From assembly GCF_902170785.1 (NCBI RefSeq), contig NZ_CABHYG010000016.1:124001-188000 (forward strand): a DNA stretch of 64,000 nt, written 5' to 3'. This stretch comes from Yersinia proxima. GTDB lineage: Bacteria; Pseudomonadota; Gammaproteobacteria; Enterobacterales; Enterobacteriaceae. Shown one piece after another: positions 38,347 through 47,482 of this stretch. Under the pieces are notes generated by a model. That model did not search any database, had not been told where the DNA came from, and saw only the letters and a list, made by a program, of their open reading frames with translations. How positions within the stretch are numbered: position 1 is the first letter of the stretch; each line of letters opens with the position of its first letter. Position numbers and translations under genes: made by a program.

Positions 38347-40511
38347 ATCAACCTGACACGATGCTAAACCAATTGATGAATTGGGTGGAAACTACCCGTG
38401 CGCACTCAGCACATCTTCACCTTGAAGCCGACGGCTATCTGGCACGCTTAACACAGCTGCGCCATCGCCAGCAGCAAATTGATACCCTAAATCATGCTCC
38501 GCTGACTCTTGGATTATATGGTGGTTGCGTTGAAGGGAAGCATCATTTGCTCAAAATGATTGCCGCCGATGGCCGTGACGAAATTTATGTTCAGTTAGGC
38601 GCAAAAACGCTTAACTATCTGACACATATCAACCCCGATAATGCTCCTACATCGATAGCAGTTCGCTTCACTGATTTGCCCCCCACCGTCGCGGAAGAAC
38701 ATCATCCGTTATTACTGACATTATTCAATGAAAGCGAACTGGCGCAGCGGTTAATACGCCAATATCAGGCGGGCCAGGCACCACGCCGGGTACAAAACAG
38801 CGTCATCGCCGCGATACTCAACGAACTACAAATGTGTCGTCAAGCTGAACCCAGCACCAGCATGACCGGTGAACAGTTTTCGGCGCTAACCCATAGCTAT
38901 CAGCAGTGCGTTCGTAGCCCATATCAGCTCGATGATGCGCTGTTGCATCAGATGGCAGAATTGGCTCCGTGGCTGAACCTTTCAGACCGTGCTGTTTTAC
39001 TATCTATCTTATGGGGAGAGGACACTACACTTACGGCACTATGGCAGCAACAGGCTCAAACATTACACCACTTGGGTAATGTGTCACAGCTACTGGCTCC
39101 GGCCAGTTTGGTGGTAGACGGTTTTCTACTTCCCGGCAAAGGATTCCTGTTTCCCGCATCACCACAACACACTGAGCAAAATACCGATATCATCGTTTGC
39201 CCGTTGCATCATGGCAAAAGCCAGGCACGCCAAAGCATCGCACAACATGAACTGACTCAAGTCTGCGCAGAAATAACCTTCACGCTCAGCCGCCAATCAT
39301 CACTCCCAGGAGTTGATCTACTCGATATCCCAGACCACCAGTTGAACTATTACCAAGACAACTTGCAACCCGACACCCTTTTGATTTGCCATTCCCAGGC
39401 TGATAACCAACATCCAACACCGATTGCAAAACACCTGGTGCGCTGGGTTGAACAGACCCAAATACCACAGCACAGCAAACTACCGAGGCTGGTCTGGGCC
39501 ATTACACCGTTCGATATACGTTTTACGCAAGGTGGCGCTGCGGACGATACCGTTCAGCGTTTTGTTACTCAGTCGGGTAAACGTTGGGGAACATTGCAGG
39601 CCGTGGATAATCGCAATAGAGCAAGCCTGCAGGAATGGCTGGCTGCAGCATTGAGTGAATCAAATCGGCAGCAGCGCCTGACCACATTGCAGGATGCATT
39701 GATCGCACAGGTTCTCACCCAATTTGGCGCTATAGCCCCTGACCGTGAAAGTCGCGCGCACACAAGCCGACAGCAGACCGAAACACTGATTCGTACCCTA
39801 CAATCGAAAGCGACACAGCATGGTGAGCTTATCGATAACCTTATGCTACCCCGCGATACCTTGCAGCAATGCTGGCTGCAATATCATCAGACAATCATTA
39901 ATAAACCAGCAGAGCTTATGCTCAATATCGATCTATTTGCCGATGTTACCCCGACGACCCCTGCGGTTTGCCCCCCCAGTGACTTTGCTTCACAGGTATA
40001 TGCGTTGTGGTTGAATCATTTACGTCAGTTGGTGTACCGCCAAACTGTGGCCCCCTCACTGGGTCTTGAAACAGCACAACTTCAAACACTATGCGACATT
40101 CTCATTACGACCAGTTATCGGCTTGAACTGCTGGCGACGTTGAAAGACGTGTTGGCACAAAATGCCGATGATGCAGCAATGGCGGTTACCCGCGCCGCCA
40201 ATGTTATCAGCGATTTCGTCAGTTGGCTGGGATACCATCAAGTGGCTATTGCAGAGCGCCCATTAAGTCGAATTGATAAAGAATCCGTTATCTTTTCACC
40301 GCCACCGCAGGCAAGTGCAAATACACGTTTGACACATCTGGGTGAACAACCCACCCATGGTAATGCCAGATATATTTACGACTGGTTGGTGGCCTTATTA
40401 AACCGTGCCAGTGAGAATACCCACCACATCAGTGTTGACGATATAGGTGATGCATCACGAGAAACACTGCACGCTATTTTATTATCGGGTAATAAAAGTC
40501 CAGCGGTGTAA
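38343..40511 (+). CDS. srfC: SrfC family protein, variant P-loop
   Basis: Third gene of the operon, 722 residues from the ATG at 38343 that overlaps the srfB stop. Residues 57-70 (GLYGGCVEGKHHLL) sit where SrfC-type and dynamin-like proteins have a Walker A P-loop. The usual Ser/Thr after GK is His here. A possible switch-like motif (GVDLLDIPDHQ) follows near residue 330. The rest is largely helical. It may be a degenerate GTPase-like protein acting with SrfB; function not established. Confidence 0.83.
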   Translation: MNQPDTMLNQLMNWVETTRAHSAHLHLEADGYLARLTQLRHRQQQIDTLNHAPLTLGLYGGCVEGKHHLLKMIAADGRDEIYVQLGAKTLNYLTHINPDNAPTSIAVRFTDLPPTVAEEHHPLLLTLFNESELAQRLIRQYQAGQAPRRVQNSVIAAILNELQMCRQAEPSTSMTGEQFSALTHSYQQCVRSPYQLDDALLHQMAELAPWLNLSDRAVLLSILWGEDTTLTALWQQQAQTLHHLGNVSQLLAPASLVVDGFLLPGKGFLFPASPQHTEQNTDIIVCPLHHGKSQARQSIAQHELTQVCAEITFTLSRQSSLPGVDLLDIPDHQLNYYQDNLQPDTLLICHSQADNQHPTPIAKHLVRWVEQTQIPQHSKLPRLVWAITPFDIRFTQGGAADDTVQRFVTQSGKRWGTLQAVDNRNRASLQEWLAAALSESNRQQRLTTLQDALIAQVLTQFGAIAPDRESRAHTSRQQTETLIRTLQSKATQHGELIDNLMLPRDTLQQCWLQYHQTIINKPAELMLNIDLFADVTPTTPAVCPPSDFASQVYALWLNHLRQLVYRQTVAPSLGLETAQLQTLCDILITTSYRLELLATLKDVLAQNADDAAMAVTRAANVISDFVSWLGYHQVAIAERPLSRIDKESVIFSPPPQASANTRLTHLGEQPTHGNARYIYDWLVALLNRASENTHHISVDDIGDASRETLHAILLSGNKSPAV

Positions 40512-40687
40512 AGTAATAAAATCAACCTGATGCGATAAAACTAAATATATTCTGAAAAAGTTAAATAAAGGGGAACCTGTCGTTGGGGCCACTCTTAGTT
40601 TTAAATACAAGTGCCGCAAGCCACTGAGTCCCCCTGGGTGCGGTAACCACCTAACTCACAGAGTATCGATCGCTGTGTCATTAACCA

Positions 40688-40712
40688 CACACCTGCAGTT
40701 GTAGCAGGTGTG
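40688..40712. terminator. Strong hairpin between srfC and MCP gene
   Basis: Perfect 9-bp stem CACACCTGC / GCAGGTGTG with a 7-base loop, between convergent srfC and MCP genes. No T-run on either strand. It may be a bidirectional termination or mRNA-end structure. Confidence 0.5.
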
Positions 40713-40740
40713 CTATCCGAGTAGATAAGGCATTTAATAT

Positions 40741-42312
40741 TTAAGCAGATACGACTTTTTGCTGACTCTCTGCTTTATCGTCTATCTGGAACACTGCAAC
40801 CGTAGCTGACAGTTCTTTTGCTTGATTATTAAGTGTCCGCGTGTTTCGAGCCGATTCTTCCACCAATAAAGTATTTTGCTGTGTCATGTTATCTATCTGG
40901 TTTATGGCGACAGTAATCAGATTAATACCTGCGCTTTGTTGTTCGGAAGCAACGGCAATTTCCTGCATAATGTCACTGACATTAGTGATGGAATGGACAA
41001 TTTCATTCATGCTGTCACCGGCATTGGCCACCAGTTTAGATCCGTGTGAAATATTGCCAACAGCATCATTAATTAATACATGTATTTCTCTGGCTGCATT
41101 GCTGCTGCGCGAGGCCAAATTTCTCACTTCAGAGGCAACAACGGCAAATCCACGACCTTGCTCACCTGCCCGTGCCGCCTCTACTGCAGCATTCAGTGCC
41201 AGAATATTAGTCTGACTGGCAATACTGTTAATAACGCTGGTAATTTCTGCAATTTTTTTGGCGCTATCTTCAATACCGGACATCGTGGAGACAACGTTAT
41301 GCATAATATCAGCACCGTTTCTGGCAGCTTCACTCGCAGTATGAGATAGCTGGTTGGTCTGTTGCGCATTTTGGGCATTGCTGGCAACAGTAGTTTTTAT
41401 TTCCTCCATGCTGGCAGCAGTTTCCTGTAGTGCACCAGCCTGTTGTTCAATACGGGAAGATAAATTGAAATTAGCATCAGCAATCTCTGTCGAGCCATGT
41501 GTAATAATCACAGTGCTCTCTTTTACCGCAGAGATAGTCTGTTTCAGCGCTATCTGCATATCTTCCAGGCGAGTAAATAAAAGACCTATCTCATTTTTGC
41601 TTTTGTATAAAATCTTGGAGGTCAAATCCCCTTTACTTATTTTGTCAAAAATATCACACGCAAGCCTGATTTTTAGGATGATATTTTTGTTAAACCATAC
41701 TCCAGCCACTAACATAATTAACAGATAGATTGATAACAGTATCATAGCAATAACATAAGATTGTGACTTCACACTCTCCGCAGCCGCAAGCACATTATTA
41801 TAAGCATTAGTATTTATCGCGGAGAACTCTTTAACATCGTCGCCAATTTTTTTAAAAATATCTCCCATACGGTTTTCTTGATCATTTCTATATGTTCCGG
41901 CAATAACGTCATTTATTGAATTATCGTAGTAATCCAGGACATAAGAAATATCCTTATGAATCTCGATGGAAACAGCATCATAGATGTTATTATTTTTAAC
42001 TGTATTGTTATAAGATATGAGTAATTCTCTTGATGACGCAATTAATTCTTGAATATATTTAACCCACTCCTCATTTACTGGTTTATTTAATGCACTATTC
42101 AAAGCCTGTTCATTAAATATCCCACGAATGATGGCCACGTTATAGTTAATCTCATCAATTTCGTCTCTTTGTAATTTTGTTTTTTCTGCAAATAACGTTT
42201 GCTCATGACCTTGATTTGATGAGTATATATCATGCGCAGCAAATAAAACCATCATTACCAGCAACAATGACATGATAATCTTAACTGCTTTTAATAAAGG
42301 AATATTTTTCAT
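40741..42312 (-). CDS. Methyl-accepting chemotaxis protein
   Basis: A 523-residue chemoreceptor with N-terminal membrane helix (ALKIIMSLLLVMMVLFAA-like, residues 9-27), a periplasmic helical sensor rich in Asn/Tyr, a second membrane helix (VIAMILLSIYLLIMLVAGVW), HAMP, and the conserved signalling tip ([20 protein letters not shown]). No WETF tether; the tail ends QKVVSA. It is an extra receptor outside the che operon. Ligand unknown. Confidence 0.95.
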   Translation of the reverse strand: MKNIPLLKAVKIIMSLLLVMMVLFAAHDIYSSNQGHEQTLFAEKTKLQRDEIDEINYNVAIIRGIFNEQALNSALNKPVNEEWVKYIQELIASSRELLISYNNTVKNNNIYDAVSIEIHKDISYVLDYYDNSINDVIAGTYRNDQENRMGDIFKKIGDDVKEFSAINTNAYNNVLAAAESVKSQSYVIAMILLSIYLLIMLVAGVWFNKNIILKIRLACDIFDKISKGDLTSKILYKSKNEIGLLFTRLEDMQIALKQTISAVKESTVIITHGSTEIADANFNLSSRIEQQAGALQETAASMEEIKTTVASNAQNAQQTNQLSHTASEAARNGADIMHNVVSTMSGIEDSAKKIAEITSVINSIASQTNILALNAAVEAARAGEQGRGFAVVASEVRNLASRSSNAAREIHVLINDAVGNISHGSKLVANAGDSMNEIVHSITNVSDIMQEIAVASEQQSAGINLITVAINQIDNMTQQNTLLVEESARNTRTLNNQAKELSATVAVFQIDDKAESQQKVVSA

Positions 42313-42330
42313 AAATGTAAGTCAAGTTCC

Positions 42331-42358
42331 TGATAGGGTTTATTTTCAAGCAACTTTA
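42331..42358 (-). promoter_or_regulatory. Weak candidate sigma-28 promoter of the MCP gene
   Basis: Minus strand: TAAAGTTG, a nearly perfect -35, then 12 bases, then CCCTATCA, a poor -10 (five of eight). Spacing is one base longer than usual. Confidence 0.35.
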
Positions 42359-42386
42359 TACTTAGTCACCATATGTAACTAATATA

Positions 42387-42417
42387 AAAACACCGTTGTT
42401 AAAATTAACGGTGTTTT
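42387..42417 (-). terminator. Rho-independent terminator of the MCP gene at 42505
   Basis: An 11-bp perfect stem (AAAACACCGTT / AACGGTGTTTT) around a 9-base loop; on the minus strand it is followed by TTTTTATATT. Confidence 0.85.
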
Positions 42418-42504
42418 CGGAGTCTAATTCTAAATAATAATATGGAAAGGTTTGTGTCCAATCCTTTACTCAACACAAAGCCACTCTTTTTACCTTTCTA
42501 TTAT

Positions 42505-44079
42505 CTAGTTTATAGTTGTGCTGGTATCGGGTTTAATACGAAAAATAGAGACTGCTTCAGTCAAATTACCCGCCTGCGATTCCAATACAGCAGCGGCAGC
42601 AGCTGACTCTTCAACCTGCGAAGCATTTTGCTGGGTGACCTGATCCATTTCCGTCACTGCCATTCCCACCTGAACAATGCCACGACTTTGTTCATCAGAT
42701 GCGGAAGCAATTTCACTCATAATGTCTGTCACGCGGGTCACCGCATCCACAATTTCCGCCATAGTTTCGCCAGCATTGGTGACTAAACTTGAGCCAACGC
42801 TAACTTTTTGCGCCGAATCTTCAATGAGTTTTTTGATATCCTTCGCGGCCCCAGCACTCCGTTGTGCCAGGTTACGGACTTCACTGGCGACCACGGCAAA
42901 TCCACGCCCCTGCTCACCAGCACGAGCCGCTTCTACCGCTGCATTCAGGGCCAGGATATTGGTTTGGAAAGCGATACTGTCGATAACATTGGTAATATGC
43001 GTAATCTGCCGCGACCCCTCAGCTATTTCGCTCATGGTGTGCACCACCTCATCCATGACGTTACCGCCACGTTGTGCCGTTTTAGAGGTATTTAATGCCA
43101 GCAAGCTGGCCTGAGAGGCATTTTCTGCATTCTGTTTGACGGTCGCAGTCAACTCTTCCATGCTGGCAGCAGTTTCTTCCAATGCCGCCGCCTGTTGCTC
43201 TGTGCGCGAAGAAAGATCATTATTGTTGGCCGAAATTTCGCTGGCTCCGGTTAAAATAACATCCGCACGCGTACGAATTTCATTTACGGTCTGCCCCAGA
43301 CGTTCCTGCATACTGCGCAATGATGCTGCCAACTGCCCCATTTCATTAGTGCCATGCACATCAATATTCTGCGCCAAATCACCACTGGAAATATGACGGA
43401 TACTCGCGGCAATCTTGTTGAGCGGAGAGATAAGTGTAAAGCGAATCCCTGACCATGCGCCAATAACCACTAGCAGAAGAATAACCAGCACACCCACACT
43501 GGCCCATATAGCCAGATTATAAGAGTGTTGGCTGTGGTTAATCACCTGCTGATTAAAAGTATTCATGTCTTCAATAACGAGGTTATATGCCTTTTCAAAA
43601 TCAACCTGACTTTTCTGGACTTGCAGTTCATATGCTGCTTGAGTATTACCCGCATCGATAAATTTTATTAGTTCGGTCAGTGCACTATCCAATATGCTGT
43701 AATTATTCTTTAGCTCCTGAAAAAGCAACTCATTGTGATGAGGGATAGATTCATATGTAGCCCAATATTTTTTAGCATCACTAAAGCGTTGTTTCGCCGC
43801 TTCCAATTGTTCATTGAACTCTTTCCGACCTTCCGTCGTACTACTATCTTCCATAAGATAGCTAAGTATCGCTCTGTTAGCCTGAAGACGAGTCCGGAGC
43901 AAATAGGCCCAAGCCCCCGTCAATTCAGTTCGTTGATTACTGATCTCTTGCTGGTTAACAAAGTTTTCTCTATCGTTACTCAATATCGGAAAAAATACGG
44001 CAACAGTACTGAGCTGGAGCAAACAAAATACTATCAATAATACAATCAAACCATTAACAACTTTAAAACTATTTAGCAT
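42505..44079 (-). CDS. Methyl-accepting chemotaxis protein
   Basis: A 524-residue Tar/Tsr-like receptor: membrane helix ([20 protein letters not shown]), periplasmic four-helix bundle with the conserved arginine-containing first helix region ([15 protein letters not shown]), second membrane helix ([17 protein letters not shown]), HAMP and the signalling tip ([20 protein letters not shown]). The RTRLQANR stretch resembles the amino-acid-binding helix of Tsr/Tar, so an amino-acid ligand is possible. No C-terminal pentapeptide. It has its own sigma-28 promoter. Confidence 0.95.
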   Translation of the reverse strand: MLNSFKVVNGLIVLLIVFCLLQLSTVAVFFPILSNDRENFVNQQEISNQRTELTGAWAYLLRTRLQANRAILSYLMEDSSTTEGRKEFNEQLEAAKQRFSDAKKYWATYESIPHHNELLFQELKNNYSILDSALTELIKFIDAGNTQAAYELQVQKSQVDFEKAYNLVIEDMNTFNQQVINHSQHSYNLAIWASVGVLVILLLVVIGAWSGIRFTLISPLNKIAASIRHISSGDLAQNIDVHGTNEMGQLAASLRSMQERLGQTVNEIRTRADVILTGASEISANNNDLSSRTEQQAAALEETAASMEELTATVKQNAENASQASLLALNTSKTAQRGGNVMDEVVHTMSEIAEGSRQITHITNVIDSIAFQTNILALNAAVEAARAGEQGRGFAVVASEVRNLAQRSAGAAKDIKKLIEDSAQKVSVGSSLVTNAGETMAEIVDAVTRVTDIMSEIASASDEQSRGIVQVGMAVTEMDQVTQQNASQVEESAAAAAVLESQAGNLTEAVSIFRIKPDTSTTIN

Positions 44080-44106
44080 CTTACTTTCTCCTTGTATGCT
44101 TTATAT

Positions 44107-44133
44107 AAATCGGCTCACAAGAAAAAAACATAA
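44107..44133 (-). promoter_or_regulatory. Sigma-28 promoter of the MCP gene
   Basis: Minus strand: TTATGTTT, 11 bases, GCCGATTT, a clear FliA match about 28 bases before the ATG at 44079. It ties this receptor to the class 3 flagellar regulon. Confidence 0.78.
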
Positions 44134-44296
44134 TAGCTAAAACTTATCATTTTTAATTTATTGATCGTCACTATCGATCAATTATGAAATTATTATTCAT
44201 GAGTATGGCTCATAACACTTATCCTGCTAAACACCATTATCAATAGCCGTAATCCCGATAACATAAACCATATTACTTATGCTTAGACGGATAGCT

Positions 44297-45490
44297 ATGC
44301 TCAATTCTCAGGCAAGTTCAGGTAAAACGACAGGACTGCTTTTTGTCGTAATACTTAGTGCATTGATGGCGTTTACTTCCTTATCTACCGATATTTACTT
44401 ACCCGCTATGCCCATTATGGCGAAAGAGTTACAAGGCGATGCAGAACTGACTATCACTGGTTTTTTAATTGGCTTTTGTATCGCTCAATTGATCTGGGGG
44501 CCGATTAGCGACCACCTGGGGCGGCGCTTACCCCTGGTCATTGGTATGTTCTTGTTCATCATCGGCTCTGTGGGTTGTGCCTTATCAACGAATATCGGGC
44601 AGATTGTTTTCTGGCGTGTATTTCAAGCATTGGGAGCCTGTACGGGGCCAATGCTGGCACGAGCGATGATCCGCGATCTGTTTAGCCGTACCCGTGCAGC
44701 TCAGATGCTCTCTACCCTAATGATTATTATGGCCATTGCACCGATTGCCGGGCCTCTGCTTGGCGGGCAAATGATCAAAAATACATCCTGGCATGCCATT
44801 TTTTGGCTATTGGCAGTCATCGGTGTGTTAATGCTTATCTCATTACGATGGTTACCAGAAACATTATCCGGAGAAAAACGAGTTAAAGCCTCTTTATCCA
44901 GTGCCTTTCATAACTATTACAGGTTACTGACTAATACAAAATTCATGCGTTTCACGTTATGCCTGACGTTCTACTATGTTGCGGCCTATGCATTTATTAC
45001 CGGATCTCCTTTTGTCTACATCACTTACTTTGGTGTTGATCCACAACATTACGGTTGGTTATTTGCGTTGAATATTGTCGGGTTGATGGCAGTTAGTATG
45101 GTAAACAGACGCATGGTACATCGATATCCGCTTGAATCTTTACTCAAGTTCGCTATCTCCGTCGCCACCCTCGCCGCAGTGGTACTTGCTGTTGCTACTG
45201 GATTAAGCATCGGCGGAATTAGCCTGATTGTAGGAACGGTGTTTATCTTCTTTTCCATGAACGGAATTATTGCAGCAACGTCCACTGCCGCCGCATTGGA
45301 CGCAGTGCCAGACGTTGCTGGTTCGGCTTCGGCACTGATGGGTTCGTTGCAATACGGAAGTGGCATTATCTCTTCCTTGCTTCTGGCACTGCTTAGTGAT
45401 GGGACACCTTGGACAATGGGCTGGATAATTGCCGTATTTACAGTGGCCAGTGCATTAATAGCACTGACCACCGGGATGACAAAACGCTGA
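44297..45490 (+). CDS. Bcr/CflA family multidrug efflux MFS transporter
   Basis: Inner-membrane proton-driven exporter of the major facilitator superfamily, with about twelve hydrophobic segments. Motif D-like STDIYLPAMPIM in the first helix and motif A (GPISDHLGRRLPL) between helices 2 and 3 place it in the Bcr/CflA drug-resistance family. I prefer the ATG at 44297, which follows GGATAGCT; an ATG at 44279 is in frame but poorly preceded. 397 residues. It converges with the hydrolase gene, with one base between the stops. The substrate is unknown. Confidence 0.9.
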   Translation: MLNSQASSGKTTGLLFVVILSALMAFTSLSTDIYLPAMPIMAKELQGDAELTITGFLIGFCIAQLIWGPISDHLGRRLPLVIGMFLFIIGSVGCALSTNIGQIVFWRVFQALGACTGPMLARAMIRDLFSRTRAAQMLSTLMIIMAIAPIAGPLLGGQMIKNTSWHAIFWLLAVIGVLMLISLRWLPETLSGEKRVKASLSSAFHNYYRLLTNTKFMRFTLCLTFYYVAAYAFITGSPFVYITYFGVDPQHYGWLFALNIVGLMAVSMVNRRMVHRYPLESLLKFAISVATLAAVVLAVATGLSIGGISLIVGTVFIFFSMNGIIAATSTAAALDAVPDVAGSASALMGSLQYGSGIISSLLLALLSDGTPWTMGWIIAVFTVASALIALTTGMTKR

Positions 45491-45491
45491 G

Positions 45492-46541
45492 TTAAATATT
45501 TTTATCAAAGAAATTATCTAGTTTGCTCATCGCCTGATCGACATAACGAGGCACCCAATAGGTTTCGATATGCGTCGCGCCATCAATCAGGAACAGCTCT
45601 TTATTCTGCGTGCCGGTGGCCTTTTTGAATGCACTTTCGGTCATGTAGAGCGAATCTGCTTTTGTACCCGCCATCATCAGCAGCGGTTGATTGATTAAGT
45701 CCATATTGCTTTGCGCATCAAAACTCATCAAATCAAGTAGACTGCTCAGGGTATAGCGGAAGGTTGAATTTGGGTGTGCATGGGTTTTGCCGTAATACTC
45801 AAAGCCCTGACGATAGAGATCAAAGGGCAACTTGGCTATTTGCTCATCGGTTAATTGAGCATCGCCGGTATAGGTAATTTCACCGGTGGCGACTTCTTTT
45901 GCACGCGCATCCGAGGCTTGCTTCAGGCGCTCCTGAATGGTGGAAAGCTGGGAATCCTGATACCCGTTGCGGCGTACCAGTCCGGAGTCAAACATACTCA
46001 ACGTCGCCAGCGCTTTAAACCGTTTGTCGGTCTGGGCGGCTTTCAATGAATAACCGCCGCCGCCACAGATACCCAGCAAGCCAATGCGAGTGTTGTCAAC
46101 ACCGGGATACTGACTAATGTAATCAGCCATGCCGTGAATATCTTCAATGCGATTGGCCGGTTTATCTACATTGCGCGGCATACCACCACTGGCTCCCTGG
46201 TAAGCAGCATCAGCGGTGATAGTGATATATCCGTGTTCAGCCAAACGCTGAGCATACAATCCGGCAACCTGCTCTTTAACACCACCATTAGGGTGGGCAA
46301 CTACCACCGCAGGATATTTTTTTGCCGGGTCGTAGTTAGCCGGTGTGTAGACATTCGCAGCAATTTGAATGCCATGGAGATCATATTTCACCGGGTGGAT
46401 ATTGACCTTGCCCTTAACATTCTCGGTAATGGCACCGTCGTACACCAAAGTAAATGGATTCTGTTTGTAATCAGCGGCATGAACTGAAGTAATGCCGGCC
46501 ATTGCCGTAAGTAGCATTGCATTTAACAAATTGAGTTTCAT
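45492..46541 (-). CDS. Exported alpha/beta hydrolase (dienelactone-hydrolase-like)
   Basis: A secreted hydrolase: signal peptide (MKLNLLNAMLLTAMAGITSV, cleaved after HAA) and alpha/beta-hydrolase core. The nucleophile elbow reads GICGGG, with Cys where most esterases have Ser, as in dienelactone hydrolases. The likely acid is in GTKADSLY and the histidine in DGATHIETYW. The ATG at 46541 is preceded by GGGAG. 349 residues. It is divergent from the response regulator, with the TGTCAG repeats between them, so it is probably a target of that system. Confidence 0.82.
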   Translation of the reverse strand: MKLNLLNAMLLTAMAGITSVHAADYKQNPFTLVYDGAITENVKGKVNIHPVKYDLHGIQIAANVYTPANYDPAKKYPAVVVAHPNGGVKEQVAGLYAQRLAEHGYITITADAAYQGASGGMPRNVDKPANRIEDIHGMADYISQYPGVDNTRIGLLGICGGGGYSLKAAQTDKRFKALATLSMFDSGLVRRNGYQDSQLSTIQERLKQASDARAKEVATGEITYTGDAQLTDEQIAKLPFDLYRQGFEYYGKTHAHPNSTFRYTLSSLLDLMSFDAQSNMDLINQPLLMMAGTKADSLYMTESAFKKATGTQNKELFLIDGATHIETYWVPRYVDQAMSKLDNFFDKNI

Positions 46542-46653
46542 GGTCATCTCCCGAAATAAGTTATAGCCCGATGCGTGGGGCATCTATCGTGGGTATTGCA
46601 GGTTTAGCTTAAAGAGACGGGGCTGACAACATCATGACGGGCAAATAACAATT

Positions 46654-46705
46654 TTGTCAGTTAGCAAGACACGCGAAACTGACAGAAATGACAGGAAGTT
46701 GTCAG
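46654..46705. promoter_or_regulatory. Cluster of TGTCAG/CTGACA sites in the divergent hydrolase-response regulator promoter
   Basis: Within 52 bases there are TTGTCAG (46654), CTGACAG (46679), TGACAG (46689) and TTGTCAG (46699). ATTTTGTCAGTT and AACTGACAGAAAT form an inverted repeat. The same hexamers build the boxes at 48963, 58051 and 59513. Probably the autoregulatory site of the response regulator and control site of the divergent hydrolase gene. Confidence 0.6.
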
Positions 46706-46777
46706 CAAGATGTTGGCGTGAGTAGGCTAACATCAGCGTGGCCGCGTATAGCAGACAAGTAACAGAGGAAATAGTGG

Positions 46778-47467
46778 ATGCGACTGTTATTAGTGGAAGA
46801 TGAAGAAAAAACCTCGTCCTATTTAAATCGGGCGCTGGGAGAATCGGGTTTTAGCGTAGATATATCGGCTGATGGTGCAGAGGGGCTACATTATGCGCTG
46901 GAATATGATTACGATGCCATAATCCTTGATGTCATGTTACCCGGCATGGATGGCTATCGGGTGCTGGAGGGTATTCGCGCCAGTAAACAAACGCCGGTGT
47001 TGATGCTTTCAGCTCGAGGCTCGGTGGATGAGCGTGTCAAAGGACTGCGTCTTGGTGCCGATGATTATCTGCCTAAACCCTTCTCACTCATTGAGTTAGT
47101 AGCCCGCATTCAAGCGCTGGTGCGTCGCCGCTCGACGGATGGCGCAGATATCACACAACTACAGATTCATGACCTACATCTGGATCTACTGGCTCGCCGC
47201 GTGTTTCGAGCCGGAACCCGGCTGGAACTGACCGCGAAAGAGTTTTCATTGCTCAGTCTGTTGGCGCGTCATCAAGGGGAAATCCTGTCAAAAATGATGA
47301 TCGCCGAGCAAGTCTGGGATATGAATTTCGACAGCGACGCCAACGTGGTTGAGGTTGCGATTAAACGTCTGCGCGCCAAGATTGATGCACCATTTGAGGT
47401 CAAGTTACTGCATACCGTGCGTGGTATGGGCTATGTTCTTGAAGTCAGACCCGACACACTAAATTAA
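46778..47467 (+). CDS. OmpR-family response regulator (CusR/heavy-metal-type)
   Basis: Receiver domain with D51 phospho-acceptor ([13 protein letters not shown]) and the [19 protein letters not shown] switch segment, then a winged-helix DNA-binding domain ([25 protein letters not shown]-like [22 protein letters not shown]). At 229 residues it belongs to the CusR/HprR/IrlR branch. It is followed without a gap by its kinase. The inducing signal is unknown. It probably binds the repeats described at 46654 and elsewhere. Confidence 0.93.
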   Translation: MRLLLVEDEEKTSSYLNRALGESGFSVDISADGAEGLHYALEYDYDAIILDVMLPGMDGYRVLEGIRASKQTPVLMLSARGSVDERVKGLRLGADDYLPKPFSLIELVARIQALVRRRSTDGADITQLQIHDLHLDLLARRVFRAGTRLELTAKEFSLLSLLARHQGEILSKMMIAEQVWDMNFDSDANVVEVAIKRLRAKIDAPFEVKLLHTVRGMGYVLEVRPDTLN

Positions 47468-47482
47468 GTGAGGGAGAAACAT

